Assembly: GCF_001269885.1 (NCBI RefSeq)
Contig: NZ_LHVH01000018.1
Span: 140,509 to 204,508 of the forward strand
DNA from: Pseudomonas kilonensis
GTDB taxonomy: Bacteria > Pseudomonadota > Gammaproteobacteria > Pseudomonadales > Pseudomonadaceae
Length of the DNA stretch: 64,000 bases
Direction of reading: 5' to 3'
The notes under the pieces are model-generated. The model was not told the DNA's origin. It worked only from the letters and a program-made list of their open reading frames with translations, and searched no databases. Position 1 is the stretch's first letter. Each line of letters starts with the position of its first letter. The position numbers and the translations under genes are program-made. Shown here piece by piece: positions 26,321 through 34,213 of the stretch.

Positions 26321-26409
26321 TGTGGGAGCAAGGCTTGCCCGCGATGCAGGCGCCGCGTTTTCCCTCAAACCGCGTCGTCTTCATCGCGGGCAAGCCTTGC
26401 TCCCACAGA
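26321..26409. repeat. REP-type element with perfect 27-bp inverted arms
   Basis: The left arm CTGTGGGAGCAAGGCTTGCC continues to 26347; the right arm (26383..26409) is its exact complement, with a 35-bp centre. It begins 14 nt after the LysR stop codon and may also act as a transcription end or mRNA-protecting hairpin. Confidence 0.88.
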
Positions 26410-26437
26410 TGACTCGCTACAGGTTCCATGGACTTGA

Positions 26438-26472
26438 GGATTAGTTGATAACGCCTCGTTATCAACTAATCC
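26438..26472. promoter_or_regulatory. 35-bp perfect palindrome containing the second LysR-type operator
   Basis: Two exact 16-bp arms (GGATTAGTTGATAACG and its complement) flank CCT. The centre GATAACGCCTCGTTATC has the same 6-bp arms and 5-bp spacer as 25320..25336 and contains a T-N11-A box. It lies about 110 nt upstream of the MFS ATG, so it probably activates the MFS-SDR-hydrolase operon. Confidence 0.65.
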
Positions 26473-26580
26473 AAAAATGCCATTGGGAAAGAATCGCTCC
26501 CCGACAGTAGAGTCCTCGTTCAATCGCCGGATGATTCGCTCATTCGACGTGACCCAATAAAAACAATCAGGGGTTACCTC

Positions 26581-27963
26581 ATGCAAACCATCTCCGAGCA
26601 GTTGCCCACGCAGGCTCCCGCCTGCGAACTGGATTTCGAAGACCGGACCTACCGCAAGGTGATCTGGCGGATCCTGCCCGTGTTGCTGTTGTGCTACATG
26701 GCGGCGTACCTCGATCGAGTGAACATAGGGTTCGCCAAGCTCGACATGCTTAACGAGCTGCAATTCAGCAACACCGTGTATGCCTTGGGCGCCAGTATGT
26801 TTTTCTGGGGCTATTTCCTCTTCGAAGTCCCCAGCAACCTGTTGCTGCATCGCTTTGGCGCGCGGTTCTGGATCGCCCGGATCATGCTCAGTTGGGCGGT
26901 GATTTCCATGGCCGTGGCCTACACCGTGCCGCTGGCAGGCTTGTTCCACGTCGAATCGAGCACCATGTTCTACGTGCTGCGCTTTCTGTTGGGCATCTGT
27001 GAAGCGGGCTTTTTCCCCGGCGTGATCCTGTACCTCAACTACTGGTTCCCGACCCACCGGCAGAGCCGGGTGATGTCCGGGTTCCTGCTGGCGTTGCCGG
27101 TCAGCCTGACCCTGGGTGGGATACTCTCCGGCTGGCTGATGAACAGCATGCAAGGGGTGCATGGCCTGTCTGGCTGGCAATGGATGTTGCTCATCGAAGG
27201 CATTCCTTCGATCATCATGGCGTTCGTGGTGATCGTCTGCCTGGCCGACAACATCGACAAAGCCAAATGGCTGTCTGTCGCGGAAAAAGCCCTGCTCAAG
27301 GCCAACCTGCAAACCGACAACCAGGGCAAGGCCACGCGCTTGAGTGAAGTGTTCTTCAATCCTCGGGTGTGGTTGCTGGTGTTGATCCTGCTGACCTTCA
27401 ACACCGGCTTCTATGGCCTGGCGTTCTGGATGCCGTCGATCATCAAGAGCACCGGCATCACCAACAGCCTGCACATCGGTTTGCTGACCGCCATCCCCTA
27501 CTCGGTGGCGATGGTGGCGATGCTGCTCAACGCGCGGCACTCCAACCGCACCGGCGAGCGGCGCCTGCATGCGGCGATCCCAGCCTTCATTGGCGGTGTC
27601 GGCCTGATCCTCAGTGCTTTCTTCGCTGACAACCTGGTGCTGTCGGTGCTCTTTCTCAGCGTCGCCGCCTCGGGGATCCTCAGCCTGATGCCGATTTTCT
27701 GGACCCTGCCGGGCACCGTACTGTCGGGCGTCGCCGCTGCGGCCGGCATTGGCATGATCAACGCCATCGGCAACCTGTCGGGCTTCACCGGTTCGATGAT
27801 CACCGCCGTGGCCGAAACCCTCACGGGCAACATCAACAATGGCACCTATGTACTGGCCTTGTGTCTTTTGGTCAGCGGTGGACTGATCCTGGCCATTCCC
27901 GCCTCGATGCTCGGCAGGACACCCAAGCACGCCACCACGGCAGCCCAACTGGAGACCGCATGA
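26581..27963 (+). CDS. MFS transporter of the anion:cation symporter (ACS) type, sugar-acid uptake
   Basis: A 460-residue, 12-segment inner-membrane permease. AAYLDRVNIGFAKLDML near helix 1 and GICEAGFFPGVILYLNYWFP at helix 4-5 are signatures of the ACS family that carries hexuronates, glucarate, phthalate and similar organic anions. A LysR-type operator lies upstream. It is the first gene of an operon with the SDR dehydrogenase, whose ATG overlaps its stop codon as ATGA. Uptake of an aldonic or deoxy-sugar acid is inferred from this context. Confidence 0.88.
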   Translation: MQTISEQLPTQAPACELDFEDRTYRKVIWRILPVLLLCYMAAYLDRVNIGFAKLDMLNELQFSNTVYALGASMFFWGYFLFEVPSNLLLHRFGARFWIARIMLSWAVISMAVAYTVPLAGLFHVESSTMFYVLRFLLGICEAGFFPGVILYLNYWFPTHRQSRVMSGFLLALPVSLTLGGILSGWLMNSMQGVHGLSGWQWMLLIEGIPSIIMAFVVIVCLADNIDKAKWLSVAEKALLKANLQTDNQGKATRLSEVFFNPRVWLLVLILLTFNTGFYGLAFWMPSIIKSTGITNSLHIGLLTAIPYSVAMVAMLLNARHSNRTGERRLHAAIPAFIGGVGLILSAFFADNLVLSVLFLSVAASGILSLMPIFWTLPGTVLSGVAAAAGIGMINAIGNLSGFTGSMITAVAETLTGNINNGTYVLALCLLVSGGLILAIPASMLGRTPKHATTAAQLETA

Positions 27964-28700
27964 ACCTACAAAACAAGCGCGTACTGGTGACGGCAGCAGG
28001 GCAGGGCATTGGCTTGGCCAGCGCCATTGCCTTCGCCCGAGCCGGTGCCGAGGTGTTCGCCACTGACATCGATATCCAGGCATTGGCGGGGATCGAAGGG
28101 ATTACCGCCATGCCCTTGGATGTCACGTCGCCCGCTGCCATCAGCGCCGCCTGCGAACGCATCGGTGGGCTCGACGTGTTGTTCAACTGCGCAGGCTTTG
28201 TGCACAGCGGCAACATCCTCGACTGCGACGAAGCCGCCTGGGCACGTTCGATGGACCTCAATGTCACGGCCATGTACCGGATGATCCATGTGTTCCTGCC
28301 GGGCATGCTGGGCCGTGGCGGCGGTTCGATCATCAACATGTCGTCGGTGGCCTCCAGCGTCAAGGGCGTGCCCAATCGCTTCGCCTATGCCACCAGCAAG
28401 GCTGCAGTCGTGGGCCTGACCAAGGCCGTCGCCATCGACTTCGTCAGCCAGGGCATCCGCTGCAACGCGATCTGCCCAGGCACCGTGGATTCACCCTCGT
28501 TGCGCCAGCGCATCGCCGATCAGGCCACGCAGCAGGGCGTCGATGAGGCGCAGGTCTACCGGCAATTTCTCGACCGCCAGCCCATGGGCCGCATCGGCCA
28601 CACTGAAGAGATCGCGCAGTTGGCGTTGTACCTGGGCAGCGATGCGTCCGCCTACACCACGGGTGCCATCCACATCATCGACGGTGGCATGAGCATCTGA
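27960..28700 (+). CDS. SDR dehydrogenase, probably for a 2-keto-3-deoxy sugar acid
   Basis: A 246-residue short-chain dehydrogenase. The cofactor motif is TAAGQGIG (about residues 11-18), the structural NCAG is in LFNCAGFVHSG, and the active site is complete: Ser in NMSSVASS, YATSK (Tyr and Lys four apart) and PGTVDSPSL. An acidic residue (TDID) after strand 2 predicts NAD preference. The sequence resembles 2-keto-3-deoxy-L-fuconate/L-rhamnonate dehydrogenases. It should oxidise the 4-hydroxyl before the FAH hydrolase encoded next, 31 nt downstream. Confidence 0.87.
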   Translation: MNLQNKRVLVTAAGQGIGLASAIAFARAGAEVFATDIDIQALAGIEGITAMPLDVTSPAAISAACERIGGLDVLFNCAGFVHSGNILDCDEAAWARSMDLNVTAMYRMIHVFLPGMLGRGGGSIINMSSVASSVKGVPNRFAYATSKAAVVGLTKAVAIDFVSQGIRCNAICPGTVDSPSLRQRIADQATQQGVDEAQVYRQFLDRQPMGRIGHTEEIAQLALYLGSDASAYTTGAIHIIDGGMSI

Positions 28701-28731
28701 ACCCCGGTCTTCACTTGAGCAGGAGCACGAC

Positions 28732-29580
28732 ATGAAACTATTGCGCTACGGCGAAAAAGGTTCGGAAAAACCCGGGCTGTTGGATGCCGACAATCAGATC
28801 CGCGACCTCTCGGGCCATGTGCCGGACATCGCCGGGCAGGTCCTTGGCCCGGACAGCCTGGCAGCGCTCGCCGCCCTCGACCCGCGCAGCCTGCCGATCG
28901 TGGCCGGCCAGCCGCGCATCGGTGCCTGCGTCGGCCAGGTCGGCAAATTCATCTGCATTGGCTTGAACTACGCCGACCATGCGGCCGAGTCGAATATGGA
29001 GGTGCCCAAGGAGCCGATCATCTTCAACAAATGGACCAGTGCCATTTGTGGGCCGAACGACGACATCCAGATCCCGCGCGGCTCGCTCAAGACCGACTGG
29101 GAAGTCGAGCTGGGCGTGGTCATCGGTAAAGGCGGGCGCTACATCGACGAAGCCAATGCCATGGAGCATGTCGCCGGCTACTGCGTCATCAACGATGTGT
29201 CCGAGCGCGAGTGGCAACTGGAGCGCGGCGGCACCTGGGACAAGGGCAAGGGCTTCGACACCTTCGGCCCCCTCGGGCCGTGGCTGGTGACCCGGGACGA
29301 CATTGCCGACCCGCATACGCTGGACCTGTGGCTGGAGGTCGACGGACACCGCTATCAGAATGGCAATACCCGAACGCTGATCTTCAGCGTGCCGCAACTG
29401 ATTGCCTACCTGAGCCGGTGCATGAGCCTGCAACCGGGGGATGTGATCTCCACCGGCACGCCGCCCGGCGTCGGCCTGGGCATCAAGCCCACCCCGGTGT
29501 TCCTGCGCCCGGGCCAGACCATGCGCCTGGGAATCCAGGGCTTGGGCGAACAGCGCCAGGTCACGGTGCAGGCGGACTGA
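28732..29580 (+). CDS. FAH-fold 2,4-diketo-3-deoxy-sugar-acid hydrolase (LRA6-like)
   Basis: A 282-residue fumarylacetoacetate-hydrolase-type enzyme. The motifs CIGLNYADHAAE, WEVELGVVIGKGGRYI (metal-binding Glu residues), VINDVSERE, KGFDTFGPLGPWLVT and STGTPPGVGLG are all present. Homologs hydrolyse 2,4-diketo-3-deoxy-L-rhamnonate or -L-fuconate to pyruvate plus lactate, or to pyruvate plus glycolate for pentonates. It follows the SDR gene and would complete the oxidative branch of this locus. It ends just before a cluster of four REP sequences. Confidence 0.88.
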   Translation: MKLLRYGEKGSEKPGLLDADNQIRDLSGHVPDIAGQVLGPDSLAALAALDPRSLPIVAGQPRIGACVGQVGKFICIGLNYADHAAESNMEVPKEPIIFNKWTSAICGPNDDIQIPRGSLKTDWEVELGVVIGKGGRYIDEANAMEHVAGYCVINDVSEREWQLERGGTWDKGKGFDTFGPLGPWLVTRDDIADPHTLDLWLEVDGHRYQNGNTRTLIFSVPQLIAYLSRCMSLQPGDVISTGTPPGVGLGIKPTPVFLRPGQTMRLGIQGLGEQRQVTVQAD

Positions 29581-29600
29581 TCATCGGGCTCGTTGCCGTC

Positions 29601-29834
29601 ATCGCGAGCAGGCTCGCTCCCACAGTGGATCTTCGACAGGCACAAAATTCATGTGCCTCGCAGGCCCCTGTGGGAGCGGGCTTGCTCGCGAAGGCGGCGT
29701 CACAGTTAATGAAGATGTTGAATGTGCTGGCCTCTTCGCGAGCAAGCCCGCTCCCACAGAGGATTGCGGATGTACGCGGATATTGTGCCCGCTGAAGATC
29801 CACTGTGGGAGCGAGCCTGCTCGCGATAGCGGTG
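29601..29834. repeat. Array of four REP sequences in alternating orientation
   Basis: Four copies of the GCGAGCAGGCTCGCTCCCAC / GTGGGAGCGGGCTTGCTCGC family lie at about 29603..29626, 29668..29692, 29735..29760 and 29803..29826. They alternate in direction, as in bacterial interspersed mosaic elements. They fill the whole 266-bp gap between the convergent hydrolase and RND genes and may end transcription from both. Confidence 0.9.
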
Positions 29835-29846
29835 GGTCAGTTTGCA

Positions 29847-32800
29847 TCATCCCTTGGGATCAACACGCCTGACACGCTTCATCACCACCACAAAAAACAC
29901 CGGCACAAACACCACCGCCAGCGTCGCGGTGATCATCCCGCCGATCACTCCGGTACCGATGGCCTGCTGGCTCGCCGAACTGGCGCCCGTGGCAATCGCC
30001 AGCGGTACCACCCCAAGGATGAAGGCCAGCGAGGTCATGATGATCGGCCGCAGGCGCAGGCGTGCCGCCTGGAGCGTGGCGTCGATCAGGTCGTGGCCTT
30101 CGTCGTACAGGCTCTTGGCGAACTCGATGATCAGGATCGCGTTTTTCGCCGACAGGCCGATGATGGTGATCAGCCCGATCTTGAAGAACACGTCGTTAGG
30201 CATGCCGCGCAACGACACGGCCAATACCGCGCCGAGCACACCCAACGGCACCACCAGCAACACCGAGGTCGGGATCGACCAGCTCTCGTACAGCGCCGCC
30301 AGGCACAGGAACACCACCAGCAGCGACAGGCCCAACAGGATGGGTGCCTGGCTGCCGGACAAGCGTTCCTGCAAGGACAACCCCGTCCACTCCTGGCCCA
30401 GGCCCGTCGGCCCCAGGGCCACCAGCCGTTCGATTTCGGCCATGGCTTGCCCGGTGCTGTAGCCCGGTGCCGACTCACCGGAAATGCTCACCGCCGGATA
30501 ACCGTTATAGCGGGTCAATTGCGCCGGCCCCTGGGTCCAGCGGGCCTGGACGAAGGCTGACAACGGGACCATTTTTCCACTGTTGTTGCGCACATGAATC
30601 TTCAGCAAGTCTTCGACCTGGCTGCGCTGGTCGCCCTCGGCCTGGACCACCACCCGTTGCATGCGCCCCTGGTTGGGGAAGTCGTTGATGTAGGTCGAAC
30701 CCACTGCCGTGGACAACACACTGCCGACGTCGGCAAAGGAAATGCCCAGGGCATTGGCCTGCTTGCGGTCGACCTCCAATTGCACCTGCGGCGCCTCCGC
30801 CAGGGCGCTTTCACGCACATTCATCAGTATCGGGCTTTTGTCGGCGGCGGCGAGCAATTCGCTGCGGGCCTGCATCAAGGTGGCATGGCCGAGGCCACCA
30901 CGGTCCTGCAAACGGAACTCGAAACCGCTGGATGTGCCCAGGCCGTCCACCGGCGGCGGTAGCACCGAGAAGGCCATGGCGTCCTTGATCTGGCTCAGCG
31001 CCAGGTTGGCGCGGTCGGCGATGGACGCCGCCGAATCATCGACGCCGCGTTGCGACCAGTCCTTGAGGGTGGTGAAGGCCAGGGCCGCGTTCTGCCCGCT
31101 GCCGGAAAAGCTGAAACCGAGAATGATCGTGCTGTCACCGACTCCCGGTTCGCCGGCGTTGTGGGCTTCGATCTGCTCCACCACCTGCACCGTCCGGTTT
31201 TTGCTGGCACCCGGTGGCAGCTGGATGTCGGTGATGGTGTAGCCCTGGTCTTCCACCGGCAGGAACGAGGAGGGCAGGCGACTGAACAGCAGGCCCATGC
31301 CCACCAGCAACACGCCGTAGATCAGCAGATAACGGCCGCTGCGTTTTACCGCATAGGCCACCCAACCTTGATAGCGCTCGCCGAATCGGTCGAAACCACG
31401 ATTGAACAGGCCGAAGAAACCGGTCTTGGCGTGGTGATCACCTTTGGCGACCGGTTTGAGCAAGGTCGCGCAAAGCGCCGGGGTCAAGGTCAGGGCGAGA
31501 AACGCCGAGAACAGGATCGAGGTCGCCATCGACAGCGAGAACTGCTGGTAGATCACCCCCACCGAGCCCTGCATAAAGGCCATCGGAATGAACACCGCCA
31601 CCAGCACCAGGGTGATGCCGATGATCGCCCCGGTGATCTGCCCCATGGCCTTGCGCGTGGCCTCCTTGGGCGACAAGCCTTCCTGGGCCATGATCCGCTC
31701 GACGTTCTCCACCACCACGATGGCATCGTCCACCAGGATGCCGATGGCCAGCACCATGCCGAACATCGTCAGCACGTTGATCGAGAACCCCAGCGCGAGC
31801 ATCGTCGCGAAGGTGCCCATCAGCGCCACCGGCACCACCAATGTCGGGATCAGGGTGTAGCGGATGTTCTGCAGGAACAGGAACATCACCGCGAACACCA
31901 GCAACATCGCCTCGCCGAGGGTGTAGATCACCTTGGTGATCGAGACCTTGACGAACGGCGACGTGTCATAGGGAATCTTGTACTCCACGCCGGCCGGGAA
32001 GTAGCGCGATAGCTCGTCCATCTTGTTGCGCACGAGGGTCGCGGTGTTCAAGGCGTTGGCGCCCGGCGACAGTTGTACCGCCACGGCAGTGGACGGCTTG
32101 CCGTTCAGGCGCGTGGAAAACTGGTATTCCTGGCTGCCGATTTCCACCCGTGCCACGTCGGCGATGCGCACCGTCGAGCCATCGGGGTTGGCCTTGAGCA
32201 CAATGTCGGCGAACTCCTGCGGCGTGTTGAGCTGGCCTTTGACGACGATGGTCGCGGTGATTTCCTGGGTGCTGCGGCTCGGTAAATCGCCCAGGCTGCC
32301 GGCCGACACCTGGGCGTTCTGCGCCACGATGGCGGCATTGACGTCGGCCGGGGTCAGGTTGAAGCCGACGAGTTTCTGCGGGTCGATCCAGATCCGCATG
32401 GCCCGTTCGGCCCCGTACAACTGGGCCTTGCCGACACCGTCCAGGCGCTTGATCTCGTTCATCACGTTGCGCGCCAGGTAGTCGCTGAGGGCCACGTCGT
32501 CGAGCTTGCCGTCGCTGGAGGTGAGGGTGATCAGCAGCAGGAAGCCGGCGGAGACTTTGTCCACTTGCAAGCCTTGCTGGGTCACCGCTTGCGGCAGGCG
32601 CGACTCCACGGCCTTGAGGCGGTTCTGCACGTCGACCTGGGCCAGTTCCGGGTTGGTGCCGGGTTGGAAGGTCGCGGTGATGGTGGCGCTGCCCAGGCTG
32701 CTCTGGGACTCGAAATACAGCAGGTTGTCGGTGCCGTTGAGTTCCTCCTCGATCAGGCTGACCACGCTTTCGTCCACGGTTTGCGCCGAAGCACCCGGGT

Positions 32801-32945
32801 AGACGGTGTAGATCTCGATTTGTGGCGGGGCCACGACCGGGTACTGCGCCACCGGCAGTTGCGGAATGGCCAGGATACCGGCCAACAGGATGAACAGCGC
32901 GACGACCCAGGCGAATACCGGGCGGTCGATGAAGAATTGCGGCAT
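29847..32945 (-). CDS. RND multidrug efflux pump, inner-membrane transporter (HAE1 family)
   Basis: A 1032-residue AcrB/MexB-type protein that begins MPQFFIDRPVFAWVVALFIL. The proton-relay aspartates are in GILVDDAIVVVENVERIM (helix 4) and the lysine is in IGLSAKNAILIIEFAK (helix 10). The two large periplasmic loops are of normal length. It should form a trimer that expels drugs, dyes or natural products by proton antiport, together with the adaptor encoded 3 nt upstream. No outer-membrane channel or local regulator accompanies it, so it probably borrows an OprM/TolC-like channel encoded elsewhere. Confidence 0.95.
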   Translation of the reverse strand: MPQFFIDRPVFAWVVALFILLAGILAIPQLPVAQYPVVAPPQIEIYTVYPGASAQTVDESVVSLIEEELNGTDNLLYFESQSSLGSATITATFQPGTNPELAQVDVQNRLKAVESRLPQAVTQQGLQVDKVSAGFLLLITLTSSDGKLDDVALSDYLARNVMNEIKRLDGVGKAQLYGAERAMRIWIDPQKLVGFNLTPADVNAAIVAQNAQVSAGSLGDLPSRSTQEITATIVVKGQLNTPQEFADIVLKANPDGSTVRIADVARVEIGSQEYQFSTRLNGKPSTAVAVQLSPGANALNTATLVRNKMDELSRYFPAGVEYKIPYDTSPFVKVSITKVIYTLGEAMLLVFAVMFLFLQNIRYTLIPTLVVPVALMGTFATMLALGFSINVLTMFGMVLAIGILVDDAIVVVENVERIMAQEGLSPKEATRKAMGQITGAIIGITLVLVAVFIPMAFMQGSVGVIYQQFSLSMATSILFSAFLALTLTPALCATLLKPVAKGDHHAKTGFFGLFNRGFDRFGERYQGWVAYAVKRSGRYLLIYGVLLVGMGLLFSRLPSSFLPVEDQGYTITDIQLPPGASKNRTVQVVEQIEAHNAGEPGVGDSTIILGFSFSGSGQNAALAFTTLKDWSQRGVDDSAASIADRANLALSQIKDAMAFSVLPPPVDGLGTSSGFEFRLQDRGGLGHATLMQARSELLAAADKSPILMNVRESALAEAPQVQLEVDRKQANALGISFADVGSVLSTAVGSTYINDFPNQGRMQRVVVQAEGDQRSQVEDLLKIHVRNNSGKMVPLSAFVQARWTQGPAQLTRYNGYPAVSISGESAPGYSTGQAMAEIERLVALGPTGLGQEWTGLSLQERLSGSQAPILLGLSLLVVFLCLAALYESWSIPTSVLLVVPLGVLGAVLAVSLRGMPNDVFFKIGLITIIGLSAKNAILIIEFAKSLYDEGHDLIDATLQAARLRLRPIIMTSLAFILGVVPLAIATGASSASQQAIGTGVIGGMITATLAVVFVPVFFVVVMKRVRRVDPKG

Positions 32946-32948
32946 GGC

Positions 32949-34118
32949 TTAGTGTCCTGCCTGTGGCCCGGGAACCTGGGCGAGGGGAAGTGGGGAATCG
33001 TCGACCCGGACCTGCTCGCCGGGACGGGCGTGTTGCAGGCCTTCGATGACGATGCGGTCGCCGGGCTTCAAACCTTGCGTGACGACCCAGCGATCGTTTT
33101 GCGCGGCGCCCAGTTGCACCGGTTGCTGGCTGACCTTCTGCTCGGCATCCAGCAGCAACACCTGGGCGACTCCGGCGCTGTCTCGCAAAATCGCCCGCTG
33201 CGGCACGGTGATGCCTTGGCTGTTGACCGCCTGTTCCAGGCGCACGCGAATGAAACTGCCAGGCAGCAAGTCCAGGTCGGGGTTGGGGAATTCGCTGCGC
33301 AGGGTGATCTGGCCGGTGCTCGGGTCGACGCTGAGGTCGGTGAACAGCAATTTGCCGGGCAGCGGATAGGGGCTGCCATCGTCCTGAATCAACGTGGCCT
33401 TGGCCTGGCCCTGGCCGACCGCTTGCAAAAGCCCTGTGCGAAAGGCGCGGCGCAGGTCGTTGAGTTCGCGGGTCGACTGCGTGAGGTCAGCGTGGATCGG
33501 GTCCAGCTGCTGGATCAATGCCAACGGCGTGCTTTCGTTCTGCCCAACCAAAGCGCCTTCCGTCACCAGGGCGCGACCGATCCGTCCGGAAATCGGCGCG
33601 GTCACCGTGGCGTACCCGAGGTTCAGTTTCGCCCGTTCCACCGCGGCCTTGCTGGCCGCGACGTCAGCGGCGGTCTGGCGCACGCTGGCCCGGGCGTTGT
33701 CGTAATCCTGGCCACTGATCGCCTTGTCATCGATCAACTGGGCATAACGCTGTGCCTGCAAACGGGCCTGGAACGCGTTGGCCTCGGCCTTGCGCAACGC
33801 CGCCTCGGCACTGTCCAGGTCGGCCTTGAATGGCGCCGGATCGATGCGAAACAGCACCTCGCCCTGTTTGACGTCGCGGCCTTCACGAAACACCCGCTGC
33901 AAGACCACGCCGGCCACCCGCGCCCGGACTTCGGCCACCCGCGGCGCGGCGATCCGGCCGCTCAGCTCGTTGCTGATCGACAGTGGCCGGGCCTGGACGG
34001 TTTCGACGCGCACGCTTGCCAGCGGGGTGGAGGTTTCCGGGGTCGAGGCGCTATCACAGCCACTGAGCAGCAGCGCCCCGACCAACAGGCCCAGTGTGAC
34101 GAAAGGAATCTTGGACAT
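32949..34118 (-). CDS. RND efflux periplasmic adaptor lipoprotein
   Basis: A 389-residue membrane-fusion protein with a lipoprotein signal (LLVGALLLSGC, lipobox LSGC with Cys near residue 21). The lipoyl halves are RVAGVVLQRVFREGRDVKQG and LGYATVTAPISGRIGRALVT, with a coiled-coil hairpin of about residues 100-165 between them. It joins the RND transporter to an outer-membrane channel. First gene of a two-gene operon, 3 nt before the transporter gene. Confidence 0.94.
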   Translation of the reverse strand: MSKIPFVTLGLLVGALLLSGCDSASTPETSTPLASVRVETVQARPLSISNELSGRIAAPRVAEVRARVAGVVLQRVFREGRDVKQGEVLFRIDPAPFKADLDSAEAALRKAEANAFQARLQAQRYAQLIDDKAISGQDYDNARASVRQTAADVAASKAAVERAKLNLGYATVTAPISGRIGRALVTEGALVGQNESTPLALIQQLDPIHADLTQSTRELNDLRRAFRTGLLQAVGQGQAKATLIQDDGSPYPLPGKLLFTDLSVDPSTGQITLRSEFPNPDLDLLPGSFIRVRLEQAVNSQGITVPQRAILRDSAGVAQVLLLDAEQKVSQQPVQLGAAQNDRWVVTQGLKPGDRIVIEGLQHARPGEQVRVDDSPLPLAQVPGPQAGH

Positions 34119-34213
34119 GGTGCTTCCCCACTATTGAGCTGCCCATGGTAGGGATCGAGTCCAACGACAGGGGTGAAGCTTTGTAGGCGCTCTGTGAAAT
34201 TGTGTAATGGCCC

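Noticed and set aside
26365..28083. 572-codon open frame on the minus strand
   Set aside because: Opposite the MFS and SDR genes, Gln/His/Arg-rich without domains; its 5' part runs through a palindromic repeat.
29601..29834. Possible CRISPR array
   Set aside because: Repeats are few, palindromic, alternate in direction and have no regular unique spacers; they are REP sequences.
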